This document shows, piece by piece, positions 31,555 to 38,830 of a stretch of 64,000 nucleotides of DNA (position 1 is its first letter; the number at the start of each line of letters is the position of its first letter). The stretch covers positions 62,001-126,000 of the forward strand of contig JAGUZQ010000106.1 of assembly GCA_020060765.1 (NCBI GenBank). The letters run 5' to 3'. The position numbers and the translations under genes were made by a program. This stretch comes from Planctomycetota bacterium. Lineage in GTDB: Bacteria > Planctomycetota > SZUA-567. Under the pieces are notes generated by a model, which searched no databases, was not told the origin of the DNA, and saw only the letters and a program-made list of their open reading frames with translations.

Positions 31555-31742
31555 TAGGCACCTCCTTCGATTTTCAGTCCTGCAATCATAACACCGCAGA
31601 AACATCCACCCTTTCCGCCCTTCTTGATCTTCCACCCGGAAGAGCACTTGTCCTTATCCTTGCCATTTCCGCCGCGGTTGCATTCTGCGCAATCGACATA
31701 AAGCGATCCGCGGCTATCGCATTTGCTAAATTTTGCTTTCAT
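31554..31742 (-). CDS. Small Cys-rich protein, 62 residues
   Basis: MKAKFSKCDSRGSLYVDCAE, then CNRGGNGKDKDKCSSGWKIK and a final GCFCG, six Cys in 62 residues. Probably a zinc-bound mini-fold. The stop overlaps the next ORF start by one base. Ribosome site weak (GTGGTGGG). Confidence 0.5.
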   Translation of the reverse strand: MKAKFSKCDSRGSLYVDCAECNRGGNGKDKDKCSSGWKIKKGGKGGCFCGVMIAGLKIEGGA

Positions 31743-32065
31743 CCCACCACCGCATCTCCGACTTCCTTCACCATCCCGTCCTCGGCGGCGCCGGTCAATG
31801 CGGCCGCTAAAACCGGACTCACCATGTCGCAAAGTTTTGCCGCAGTGAGCAGATTGGTTCTACAGGCTAAAAGATCGCTTTTTGCTGAGGCGAGGCTGTG
31901 AAGCTGCGAATACATTTCGCTGATGTGTATTTCCATTCCTACGTCGATCCGTATCTTTTTTTCTTCACAGCAATAAATGTTGTAGTATCCTATGAGATTG
32001 GCGATTTCTCTCTTTGTGGCAGAGATGAAATAACCGTCATCATTGTTTTTTCCGATGATCTTCAC
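31739..32065 (-). CDS. Phage hypothetical protein, 108 residues
   Basis: Begins MKIIGKNNDDGYFISATKRE, then IANLIGYY and a helical C-terminus. Coupled to the ATPase gene by a four-base overlap, so expressed with recombination functions. More AT-rich than neighbours. Unrecognised. Confidence 0.6.
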   Translation of the reverse strand: MKIIGKNNDDGYFISATKREIANLIGYYNIYCCEEKKIRIDVGMEIHISEMYSQLHSLASAKSDLLACRTNLLTAAKLCDMVSPVLAAALTGAAEDGMVKEVGDAVVG

Positions 32066-33345
32066 AGCACCACCTCCTTCCGCACTTCCTTGACCTCGCC
32101 GTCCTCAATGATGACTGAACACTCCGCGCCTTCGCCAACGCGCTCGATCATGATGGTGGCGTCCGCAGCCTTGGCCATTTCCTCGACCATGCGGAGGCTG
32201 TCGGCGTCTAACAGGGAGCCGTCGCGGATCAACAGCAATTTCAGGTCGCGGTGCAGGGAAAGTCCCATTGCCACGCTCACGCGCAGCTGCTCGGCGCTGG
32301 AGCACTGGGCGAATGGGATTCCTCCGAAGGTGACGCCGTTCTCGTCGAAGGCGAGGCCGTTCACCGGGAAGTTGGCCTTCGCCAGCGTCTCGCTCTTCTC
32401 GGCGTCAATTGCGGCGATTCGGTCGTTGTAGAGTTGCGCTTCGGCTTCCTTGCGCTCCACCTGGGAGAGGATGGAAAGACGCTTCTGGTTTTCGCGCACC
32501 TTGGCGTTGACGCCCTCGGCATTGCGCAGCTGATCGCGGATTTCTTCGGGCTTCGCGTCCTCCAGCCCGTCCGCCAGTTTCTTCCAGCTTTCGTGTTTCT
32601 TCGCCGCCTCCGCGAGCCGTTCCTTCTCGGTGTCGAGCCGCTTGCGGAGTTCTTCGATCTCGCGTTCGATGTCGGCCACCGAATGACGAAGGCGCTGTTC
32701 CTCCTGCGCGGCTACAGTGACCTTCCGGCGCTTCTCCTCGTTCGTCCGGTTCTGCTCCATCCGGCGTTCGAGTTCTTCCGCCAGTTCCGACACCGACACT
32801 TCCTCGACCGGGGCGTCCGGGTGATTAGGCATCCCGTCCGCCTGCGCCCGGAGCGCCTTGATTTCGCGGTTGATGGAAGTGCGCTCGTCGTAGGCTTTCC
32901 GGCGCTCCTCGTCCAGCTTCGAGAAGTCCACGCCCACAAGGGACTTCAGCGTCTCCACCTGCGCCTTCGCATCCATGCGGGAGAAGGCGAGAGGATCGAA
33001 CGCCAGCTTGCCCACCAGCTTATCAAGCAACGCCTGCGGGGATTTGATGACATGCCGCAACTCACCGGCCTTGCCCTGTACCTCCAGCCGGGAGCCGCCC
33101 GCCGTGAAGACCCGCGTGACCACAAGGTCTTCCGTCTCCACCACCACGCGCGCCTTGTCCTCGCCCTGCCGGATCGGTTGCGTCACATCCGGCTTGCCAC
33201 CCAGGGCATATTCGATGCTGTCGAGCACCGAGGTTTTCCCTTGCCCGTTCTTGCCTCCCAGTATCATAACAGGTCGGCCGTTTGTCTCGATCGCAACGGC
33301 TTTAAGGCGCTTTATGTTAGATGCTTCAAGTCGAATAAGTTTCAT
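32062..33345 (-). CDS. SMC/Rad50-like phage recombination ATPase
   Basis: 427 residues. N-terminal ABC-type half carries Walker A (MILGGKNGQGKTSVLDS). A coiled coil spans about residues 140-330 (EVSVSELAEELERRMEQNRT onward). The C-terminal half has a signature-like CSSAEQLRVSVAMG and a Walker B position LKLLLIRDGSLLD, where the acidic pair is altered. Such ATPases accompany YqaJ-type exonucleases and annealing proteins in phages. The first 13 codons (MKLIRLEASNIKR) resemble the start of the HNH protein encoded just upstream, discussed in the findings. AAAGGAG ribosome site. Confidence 0.82.
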   Translation of the reverse strand: MKLIRLEASNIKRLKAVAIETNGRPVMILGGKNGQGKTSVLDSIEYALGGKPDVTQPIRQGEDKARVVVETEDLVVTRVFTAGGSRLEVQGKAGELRHVIKSPQALLDKLVGKLAFDPLAFSRMDAKAQVETLKSLVGVDFSKLDEERRKAYDERTSINREIKALRAQADGMPNHPDAPVEEVSVSELAEELERRMEQNRTNEEKRRKVTVAAQEEQRLRHSVADIEREIEELRKRLDTEKERLAEAAKKHESWKKLADGLEDAKPEEIRDQLRNAEGVNAKVRENQKRLSILSQVERKEAEAQLYNDRIAAIDAEKSETLAKANFPVNGLAFDENGVTFGGIPFAQCSSAEQLRVSVAMGLSLHRDLKLLLIRDGSLLDADSLRMVEEMAKAADATIMIERVGEGAECSVIIEDGEVKEVRKEVVL

Positions 33346-33347
33346 CG

Positions 33348-34040
33348 TTATGCTCCTTTTCGCAATTGTGTTGAAAGTGCCTTTTCGACAGACCAGCCAA
33401 GTCGATCAATTCGAGCACGAATCAGCGATCTAGAAATACCGAGTTCATTTGCCCAATCTTCTAAGCACTGCTTTTTTCCTTGGAATGTGAGCATTCGATT
33501 GTTGTTCCTGTTGCGTCCTTGCACCGACGCGAGAACCCAACGGATATTTCCGGGGAAATATCCTTTTTCGTTATCGATGCGATCAATCGAATGCTTATTT
33601 GAGGGGCGCCTACCTACAGCAGCAATGAAGTTTGCAAAGCCATTTGCGCCATCGAATGTCGGACTATACGAAATACCTCTACCACCATAAGTTTGATAGC
33701 TCTTGTGTTTTGGGTTTGTGCAGCGCTGCTTCAATTGACTTAGGATGTACCGCTCTGGCTCTGCCTTTCGACGTTTTGCGTCGGATAAATATTTTTTGGC
33801 GCATATTGATTCTCTGTTTTCCGCATAACGATTTCGCCCTCTCTCACATATGGCTTTCCTATTAGCCTTTGCGTATTTAGCCCAAGCCTTCTTTCCTTTT
33901 TTACTAGCACACGACTTGCAGTAGACACATAAGCCATCGCTCCTACTGCTGTCAGCGTGAAAGTATCTCCAGTCTTTCAGTTGCTTACAGCAAGCACACC
34001 GCTTGACATTTTCCGCTTCCAACTTCACGATCTTGCTCAT
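33348..34040 (-). CDS. HNH-type homing endonuclease with captured ATPase N-terminus
   Basis: 230 residues. The first 14 (MSKIVKLEAENVKR) match the beginning of the neighbouring ATPase, not an HNH protein. A Cys-rich zinc stretch follows (CACCKQLKDWRYF ... LCVYCKSC), then a basic helical part. A C-terminal HNH/NUMOD-like region has TYGGRGISYSPTFDGANGF, HSIDRIDNEKGYFPGNIRWV and LEDWANELGISRSLIRARID. This fits the phage HNH endonuclease type with a helix-turn-helix that reads DNA. The gene is more AT-rich than its neighbours, in keeping with a mobile origin. Confidence 0.8.
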   Translation of the reverse strand: MSKIVKLEAENVKRCACCKQLKDWRYFHADSSRSDGLCVYCKSCASKKGKKAWAKYAKANRKAICERGRNRYAENRESICAKKYLSDAKRRKAEPERYILSQLKQRCTNPKHKSYQTYGGRGISYSPTFDGANGFANFIAAVGRRPSNKHSIDRIDNEKGYFPGNIRWVLASVQGRNRNNNRMLTFQGKKQCLEDWANELGISRSLIRARIDRLGWSVEKALSTQLRKGA

Positions 34041-34054
34041 TTGTCCGCCCTTTC

Positions 34055-34207
34055 TTAATCCAGCTTGAAGCGCAACAGTTGCCTCCGAAGTAACCGCGCC
34101 TCTTCGCGGGTAATATGAATCTGTTTACTGCCGACTCGCAGAACCAGACGCGAACGCTTCGCGTCCCTGTTTCTGGATTCGGTGTTTGCTTTTGCAATCG
34201 AAATCAC
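34055..34207 (-). CDS. 50-residue basic phage protein
   Basis: GTG at 34207 preceded by GGAGCGAGAA; reads MISIAKANTESRNRDAKRSR, LVLRVGSKQIHITREEARLL and RRQLLRFKLD. Two beta strands then a basic helix, plausible as a small DNA-binding or regulatory protein. Shorter than normal gene-calling cutoffs. Confidence 0.55.
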   Translation of the reverse strand: MISIAKANTESRNRDAKRSRLVLRVGSKQIHITREEARLLRRQLLRFKLD

Positions 34208-34445
34208 TTCTCGCTCCGATAAATAGGCTCCACGGCTGACCGGTTCTTGGCGTTTTCTCTCCCCCGCCCAAAGTCATCGCCGTTTAACGGACGGCTAACT
34301 CGTCATTGACGGACGTATCCGGCTAAACGCTCGGAATAACAGCCAGGAGCCATAACAATTCAAACAGGTGCGTGTTTTGCTCACCCACGGGGAAGGGTGG
34401 GGTTGCTTGGATTGGCCGGATACGCATCCCCCGGCCAGACAGGGG
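34208..34445. other. Non-coding gap with several short inverted repeats
   Basis: About 240 bases with no convincing gene. On the minus strand GGCCGG/CCGGCC (about 34411-34433) and CCGTTAAACGG (around 34283) are palindromic, and CCGT/ACGG elements recur around 34283-34325. Possibly a terminator cluster or a protein-binding region between two recombination genes. Confidence 0.35.
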
Positions 34446-35738
34446 TTATTTTCCCTTCGCCCGGTCATGCACCCGGCGGTATTCAGTGAGGATAAGCCCG
34501 CACTGGATTTCATCGGTGTGGTCGATGTCGCCGAACTCCTTCACGCGCCCGCACTCGCCGTGCTTCTCGCGCGCGGTTTCAATGGCCTTCTCCATGAACC
34601 GCGGAGTCCTGGTCTTGGCTTCGAGAAGTTCCTTGTAATCCTTGCAGGCGTCAATCGGGCAGGAGCTTTCTTCCTCGACCATTTCCCCGGCGTCGGGAGA
34701 ATGGTTTTCTTTCGGCGGTTCCTGATCCGGAGAAGGTTCCGGAGGCAGGTGCGCCCCGCTCACGTCGGCTACGTATTCCTGCGGCTTTTCCGCTTCCGGC
34801 TTCTGCTGCCTGCGTTCGCGGATTTTCTCCCGCACCGAAGCTGCCTTGCTTGATCCCGTGGATTCGTCTCCCGCCGTGACTTCATCGCTGGCGTTGGCCA
34901 AAAAGTCTTTCCACGACGCCTCGCCCTGGTTGATAGACTGGTAGACCTTTCGGAGGTCGTCGACTTCCGCGGGGGATATGCTGCCCATGGAATGCCCGAT
35001 GTATTTTTCCAGTTCGCTCGGACGCACACCGATGCGCGCGAAGGCGTCAATCGTCCGCCTTTTGGCCGCGTCGGGATCGGCGGCGTCGCGGTTTTCCATC
35101 GTCTGGACAGCCGTGTCCATCGCCTCTTCGATAATGTCCTGGGGGATAATCTGGAGTTCCAGGTTCCGCCTGGCCTTGGCGCAAAGGTTTGCCTCCTTCA
35201 TGTTCACCTCGTCGTCGTTGGCGCGGACAAGGTAGACGGTATCGCCGTATGAGTTCTCGCGCTTGCCAATGATTTCCTGTCCGTCCCGCGGTTTCCGGCG
35301 CTCCACGGTTTTCTTTACCGTCACGTCGTCGCTCTTGCTGGTGTTGGTTTCGAGGTCTGTCACCGTGACCTTGACGATCCGCTGGTCGTCGTCCTCGTAC
35401 AACACTGATTTTGTCACATCGGCGTTGCCGAAAATCTTGACCGCCTCGTCCGCGAACCTGATTGACGCGCCCTGCACTTCCTGCTTGCCGCCAACCGGTT
35501 TGGAGTAACGCGCCATATCCGCGAAGCGCGGACGCCGACACGCCTCAAGAATCCTCACCCGCGCGTCCTCGATGTTGCGCGGCCGATTCAGCGCCACCAA
35601 AAACTTCGCCTGCACCAAAGCCTTGGCCTGTTCCGCCGCCGCCGTGATAGCAGTCTCGGCATGGCGCGTTACCTCGCGGCCGTCCAGCCCCTGCTTGTTC
35701 GTCGTACCTCTCTGTTCCTTGACCTCACTGCTGGTCAT
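34446..35738 (-). CDS. Candidate single-strand annealing / recombination protein
   Basis: The start at 35738 (AAGGAGGCG upstream) gives 430 residues. The conserved core, about residues 40-270, contains ARYSKPVGGKQEVQGASIRF, SVLYEDDDQRIVKVTVTDLE and NLELQIIPQDIIEEAMDTAV. I recognise this as a conserved phage family of uncertain annotation. Its place between a YqaJ exonuclease and the SMC-like ATPase/SSB is where RecT/ERF-type annealing proteins occur, so that role is the best inference. The C-terminal part is low-complexity with a Cys pair (SCPIDACKDYKELLEAKTRT). Confidence 0.65.
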   Translation of the reverse strand: MTSSEVKEQRGTTNKQGLDGREVTRHAETAITAAAEQAKALVQAKFLVALNRPRNIEDARVRILEACRRPRFADMARYSKPVGGKQEVQGASIRFADEAVKIFGNADVTKSVLYEDDDQRIVKVTVTDLETNTSKSDDVTVKKTVERRKPRDGQEIIGKRENSYGDTVYLVRANDDEVNMKEANLCAKARRNLELQIIPQDIIEEAMDTAVQTMENRDAADPDAAKRRTIDAFARIGVRPSELEKYIGHSMGSISPAEVDDLRKVYQSINQGEASWKDFLANASDEVTAGDESTGSSKAASVREKIRERRQQKPEAEKPQEYVADVSGAHLPPEPSPDQEPPKENHSPDAGEMVEEESSCPIDACKDYKELLEAKTRTPRFMEKAIETAREKHGECGRVKEFGDIDHTDEIQCGLILTEYRRVHDRAKGK

Positions 35739-35764
35739 GTCTCGCCTCCTTATCCTGCAAAATC

Positions 35765-36838
35765 CTACAAATCCTTCTTCCAACCGGCCGGAACGCGGAA
35801 AACCCGCGCGCCCGTTTTCACGACAGGCTTCGTGTGCAAATCCCTGAACATCGCCAGCGTCGGTGCATCCTCTCTTTCCCGCGCCAGCATTTCTTGAATT
35901 TCCTTCGCCGCAGCTTCCCAATCGGTGACTTCGACCACTGTATTCTTGTTCTTCTTCCAGGTGATAACTCCCTCTCCGGTGTCGATACCCTCGGCGTCGG
36001 CAATCGCGTCCTTAAACCACTCTTTAAGGCTTTCATACCTGCTATCGCCACGCTCCTTCTCGATCCATGCCTCGCGCAGCTTCGCCGCCTGGAGTTCTTC
36101 CTGCGAAGTCGCATTCCTGACCCCGGAACGCGGCTCCATGGCATGGATGTTTTCCGGCCATTCGTCGCCCAGGACATAGCGGTTCCAGAACTCCTCTTCG
36201 GCGGCGATCAAGTCGCCGATGAATCCATCATCCCGCACCACTGAAAACGTCCGGAATTCCATCTGCCCCGCCAGCCGCGCGGCCAGTTCCAGCGATACCC
36301 CGCCGTCCACCATCTCGGCCAGAATCTGCAACGCCTGCGGTTCCCCGAACAGTACCGCGATGTTCACCTGTTCGGCGCCGGTCACTGCCATCTGGTGCTG
36401 CACCTGCACGAACTCGTAATCCGGCACCTCGTCCGTGCCGGGAACGCCGTACTGGTCTTTCGTCCAGACGTTGTGCGTCTTGATCTCGACAATGACGTTT
36501 TCGCCCGCAACCCACCTGTCCGGACTCGCGGCCATCCAGTCGTGCTCCGGATGTACAACGCTTTTCGCCACGCACAGGGTCTTTCCGGTGCGCTCTTCGT
36601 ACAGCGCCGCCACCACTGCCTCCAGCACGTGGCCGCGATGCTGCTGAGGGGTATCCGGCTCCGGCGGTTCATCCGAAACCCGCGCCTGCCGTTTGTCCTG
36701 CGCCACGTCGATAGGGTTGCGATACCTGCTCATCCCGAACGCGGCCGGGGCGTCCGAAGACCCCATGTACTTGCGCCGCTCCCGAAGCCATTTTTCGGTA
36801 TTCTGCGGTGCCTCAATAACTGCCAGTTGTGTGCTCAT
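35765..36838 (-). CDS. YqaJ-like viral exonuclease
   Basis: 357 residues of the lambda-exonuclease/PD-(D/E)xK fold. Motifs: MGSSDAPAAFGMSRYRNP near the N-terminus, RGHVLEAVVAALYEERTG, WMAASPDRWVAGENVIVEIKT (the D...ExK catalytic core) and QVQHQMAVTG. YqaJ enzymes resect dsDNA 5'-3' to feed an annealing partner encoded downstream. The C-terminal about 90 residues are an additional helical part. Confidence 0.9.
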   Translation of the reverse strand: MSTQLAVIEAPQNTEKWLRERRKYMGSSDAPAAFGMSRYRNPIDVAQDKRQARVSDEPPEPDTPQQHRGHVLEAVVAALYEERTGKTLCVAKSVVHPEHDWMAASPDRWVAGENVIVEIKTHNVWTKDQYGVPGTDEVPDYEFVQVQHQMAVTGAEQVNIAVLFGEPQALQILAEMVDGGVSLELAARLAGQMEFRTFSVVRDDGFIGDLIAAEEEFWNRYVLGDEWPENIHAMEPRSGVRNATSQEELQAAKLREAWIEKERGDSRYESLKEWFKDAIADAEGIDTGEGVITWKKNKNTVVEVTDWEAAAKEIQEMLAREREDAPTLAMFRDLHTKPVVKTGARVFRVPAGWKKDL

Positions 36839-37083
36839 CTGTCCGCCCTTTCTGTCTGTAAAGCCAATTCATCCAACTCCCGATATTCTTCTTCCGTAAG
36901 GTCAACCTGTTCACGCGTACCAGCGCGGAAAACGCTTTCGACCATCGCATGTTCGCATTCCGGCGGCTCTCCACCGTAGTAGTCCCAAACGGCTTCCCGC
37001 GCAGGATGGAACTCGTAATCCGCATCGACTGCGATTTCCTCGTCCGACTCTTCTCGGTAGAGAACCGTCGTAAGCGTTTTCAT
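36835..37083 (-). CDS. Small acidic phage protein
   Basis: 82 residues, strongly acidic (MKTLTTVLYREESDEEIAVD, then FHPAREAVWDYYG). GAAAGGG precedes the ATG. Four-base overlap with the exonuclease gene. An acidic mini-protein before a nuclease could be a modulator or DNA mimic; not shown. Confidence 0.55.
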   Translation of the reverse strand: MKTLTTVLYREESDEEIAVDADYEFHPAREAVWDYYGGEPPECEHAMVESVFRAGTREQVDLTEEEYRELDELALQTERADR

Positions 37084-37104
37084 GCTCCGACCCTTTCAAA
37101 CCGT

Positions 37105-37257
37105 TTACCCGAAAAGCGCCTTAATCATCCCGCAGAAGGCCAGCGTCCCAATCGCCAGCCCGTACCATATCCAGATCGGCGTCACCACCTTCCTCGCCTT
37201 CATCTCCCAACCGATCCCGCGCTGTTCCGCATACGCCTGATACGCATCCCTTCGCAC
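37105..37257 (-). CDS. 50-residue membrane protein
   Basis: GTG at 37257 with GAGGAGGG upstream. MRRDAYQAYAEQRGIGWEMK then ARKVVTPIWIWYGLAIGTLAF and CGMIKALFG: a single transmembrane helix with basic N-terminus. It overlaps the ORF at 37121-37477 in another frame. Function unknown. Confidence 0.5.
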   Translation of the reverse strand: MRRDAYQAYAEQRGIGWEMKARKVVTPIWIWYGLAIGTLAFCGMIKALFG

Positions 37258-37477
37258 GTTTCGCCCTCCTCTTCGCGTTCCTCTCCCGCAGGAGCCGCCG
37301 CCGCTCAATCTCCTCGCAAACTTCCTTCTCGCTTATTTCCCGGCGTTTCCGCTCGGCTTCCCGAATAAGTCCGTTCAGCGCTGTTTCGATTCGGAATAGA
37401 AAATTCTCTATCTGTTCGTCCGTCATGCGCGAAGCAGCGCCTGGAACCAACCGCCTGAAATCTGCAACCGTTGCCAT
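37121..37477 (-). CDS. Phage hypothetical protein, first gene of early operon
   Basis: The first about 75 residues (MATVADFRRLVPGAASRMTD, EQIENFLFRIETALNGLIRE) look like real helical protein. The last about 40 overlap the 50-residue membrane ORF and look like a shadow frame, so a frameshift or an earlier real end is possible. Ribosome site is weak. Confidence 0.4.
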   Translation of the reverse strand: MATVADFRRLVPGAASRMTDEQIENFLFRIETALNGLIREAERKRREISEKEVCEEIERRRLLRERNAKRRAKRAKGCVSGVCGTARDRLGDEGEEGGDADLDMVRAGDWDAGLLRDD

Positions 37478-37571
37478 TTCCAACCCCAATCGTAAATCCG
37501 AACCACGTTGACATTAAAGACTTGCGTTTTAACGATTGACACGTTACGTTGCCTATGAAGACGCATCGGAT

Positions 37572-37637
37572 AAAAAAGCCCCGTCGAACAAGCCATGATC
37601 CCGGCGGACGGAATGGGCGAATGGCAGTTCGACAGGG
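37572..37637 (-). terminator. Rho-independent terminator ahead of the early operon
   Basis: Minus-strand RNA would pair CCCTGTCGAAC (37627-37637) with GTTCGACGGGG (37579-37589, one G-U) and then has six U (37572-37577). Further pairing inside the loop (GCCAT/ATGGC) extends the stem. Any transcript from the repressor-proximal minus promoter must read through it to reach early genes. Confidence 0.7.
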
Positions 37638-37726
37638 CAAAGATTTGCACTGGCTGTACTGTCGTTCCCGATCGTCCGCCGATGATCGAGTAGGTTAACA
37701 AAGCTCCTCTGAAAAAGGACATCCAA

Positions 37727-37924
37727 ATGACAATCCGACTTGGCGACAAATGCGCAAACTGCGGAAAAGAGTTGCTTGACCTGGAAGGAAAGAATGTGGA
37801 ATACGCACGTTGCCGCGCATGTCGCTCTCTTTTGTGTTGCGATTGTCATCTGAATGCCGATGGTTCGCGAAAGCAGTTATGCCCGATCTGCGGAAGTCGT
37901 CCCGGAAATTTCGGCTTGAAGTAG
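37727..37924 (+). CDS. Small zinc-finger protein (plus strand)
   Basis: 65 residues: MTIRLGDKCANCGKELLDLE, then YARCRACRSLLCCDCHLNAD and QLCPICGSRPGNFG. Eight Cys in CxxC pairs, enough for two zinc sites. AAAAAGGAC precedes the ATG. Its last 48 bases overlap head-on with the minus-strand ORF at 37877-38161. Unknown function; possibly an RNA/DNA-binding regulator in the immunity region. Confidence 0.6.
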   Translation: MTIRLGDKCANCGKELLDLEGKNVEYARCRACRSLLCCDCHLNADGSRKQLCPICGSRPGNFGLK

Positions 37925-38161
37925 TTCGAGCGTTCCGTCTTTCAAAAGCTCCAAGACGGCCTCTGGTATCGGACACAAACTTCCATCCGGATTCGGCTTG
38001 CTCCGCACAGAGATGTCGAACAGAACAACATGACCAGCTTTCAGGAGTTCGAGAATGGCTGACATCTCTGGTTCGCGCCAAGCTTGGCAACCTTCGATCC
38101 AGCCGTTGGAGCCCTTGACGTGATTTTGGTAAAACGTTTCCGCTTTTTCTGAAAGAGGCAT
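37877..38161 (-). CDS. Phage hypothetical protein, 94 residues
   Basis: Start at 38161 (ATGGAGAACAAGCT upstream): MPLSEKAETFYQNHVKGSNG, WIEGCQAWREPEMSAILELL. Alpha/beta pattern. Convergent overlap with a plus-strand zinc-finger gene. Unrecognised. Confidence 0.5.
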   Translation of the reverse strand: MPLSEKAETFYQNHVKGSNGWIEGCQAWREPEMSAILELLKAGHVVLFDISVRSKPNPDGSLCPIPEAVLELLKDGTLELLQAEISGTTSADRA

Positions 38162-38269
38162 AGCTTGTTCTCCATGATGAAAGAGCGTCTTCAGTGGAAA
38201 AGGAAAGCAAACAGGGTCGCCCGGCAGGACGAGCAATGAGCTCGTTGTGGGTGACTGAAACATTAAACA

Positions 38270-38375
38270 ACCCGGTCGACAGGCGAGACGGCCAAGTCAA
38301 GCACAGGACGCTTTCGCGGCATGTGAACCTGCCGACCGGGTGAGAAAAGATGAATTCGGTGTGCTTGGCCGTCTC
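38270..38375 (+). promoter_or_regulatory. Interleaved inverted repeats (pseudoknot-like) before the LSm-like gene
   Basis: Arms in order A-B-A'-B': A ACCCGGTCGACAGG (38270-38283), B GAGACGGCCAAG (38285-38296), A' CCTGCCGACCGGGT (38328-38341, one mismatch) and B' CTTGGCCGTCTC (38364-38375, perfect). Interleaved pairing of this kind is an H-type pseudoknot in RNA, or two alternative hairpins. It lies 36 bases before the plus-strand start at 38411. Confidence 0.5.
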
Positions 38376-38389
38376 TTGATACATAAGTT

Positions 38390-38830
38390 TTATTCCTTTA
38401 AGGAGGCGCTATGGGAAGCTTTAGTGATTTCGTTGGCAGGTTGGCGAAGCAAAAGTCCGGATGCGTTCTTAAGCTCGCCAGCGGCGAAAACATCTCCGGT
38501 TACATCCAAGACATCGGATTGGATTGCGTGTTCGTCCGTTCCAGCGGAGATGCCAGTCGCGCCGCCGAGGATCATTGTGTGCCCATGAACGCGATTGCCG
38601 CCATCAAACACGATCCAGAACAGACACAGAGCCAGTAATGCTCCGGAGGTGAAGAGGAAGCCGTGTGCGAGTGGTCTAAAAATCCAGGCGGCAAGGTCAC
38701 GCAGGAAGAATACTCCGTAGCCGCTGCCAAAATAATCCGAGTGCTGGTGAAGACGTTTTTCTGTTTCAAGCCCGTAGAACAGGTGGGCGGCTGTATTCAA
38801 TGGAGTTCGGTGATATGTACTCATTTTCAT
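38390..38830 (-). CDS. Membrane protein ORF, coupled to the upstream gene
   Basis: 146-codon frame starting with an excellent site (CTCAGGAGGCAGTCA) that overlaps the previous stop (ATGA). The first about 75 residues look real (MKMSTYHRTPLNTAAHLFYG, then one or two membrane helices FLFTSGALLALCLFWIVF). The rest lies opposite the LSm-like gene and reads like its antisense, so the functional protein may be only the first half. Confidence 0.5.
   Translation of the reverse strand: MKMSTYHRTPLNTAAHLFYGLETEKRLHQHSDYFGSGYGVFFLRDLAAWIFRPLAHGFLFTSGALLALCLFWIVFDGGNRVHGHTMILGGATGISAGTDEHAIQSDVLDVTGDVFAAGELKNASGLLLRQPANEITKASHSASLKE
38411..38638 (+). CDS. LSm/Hfq-fold-like small protein (plus strand)
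   Basis: 75 residues: MGSFSDFVGRLAKQKSGCVL, KLASGENISGYIQDIGLDCV, FVR, then HCVPMNAIAAIKHD. The pattern of G-x2-I-x-G-x-I-x2-I-G-x2-x-V followed by a late PxxxI strand fits an Sm-like barrel. Perfect ribosome site (TAAGGAGGCGCT). It is fully overlapped by the minus-strand ORF at 38390-38830. An RNA-binding role is suggested by fold only. Confidence 0.55.
   Translation: MGSFSDFVGRLAKQKSGCVLKLASGENISGYIQDIGLDCVFVRSSGDASRAAEDHCVPMNAIAAIKHDPEQTQSQ

Noticed and set aside
34085-34270. Alternative small ORF starting at the ATG near 34270
   Set aside because: Overlaps the 50-codon GTG ORF in another frame and has no ribosome site, unlike the GTG ORF.
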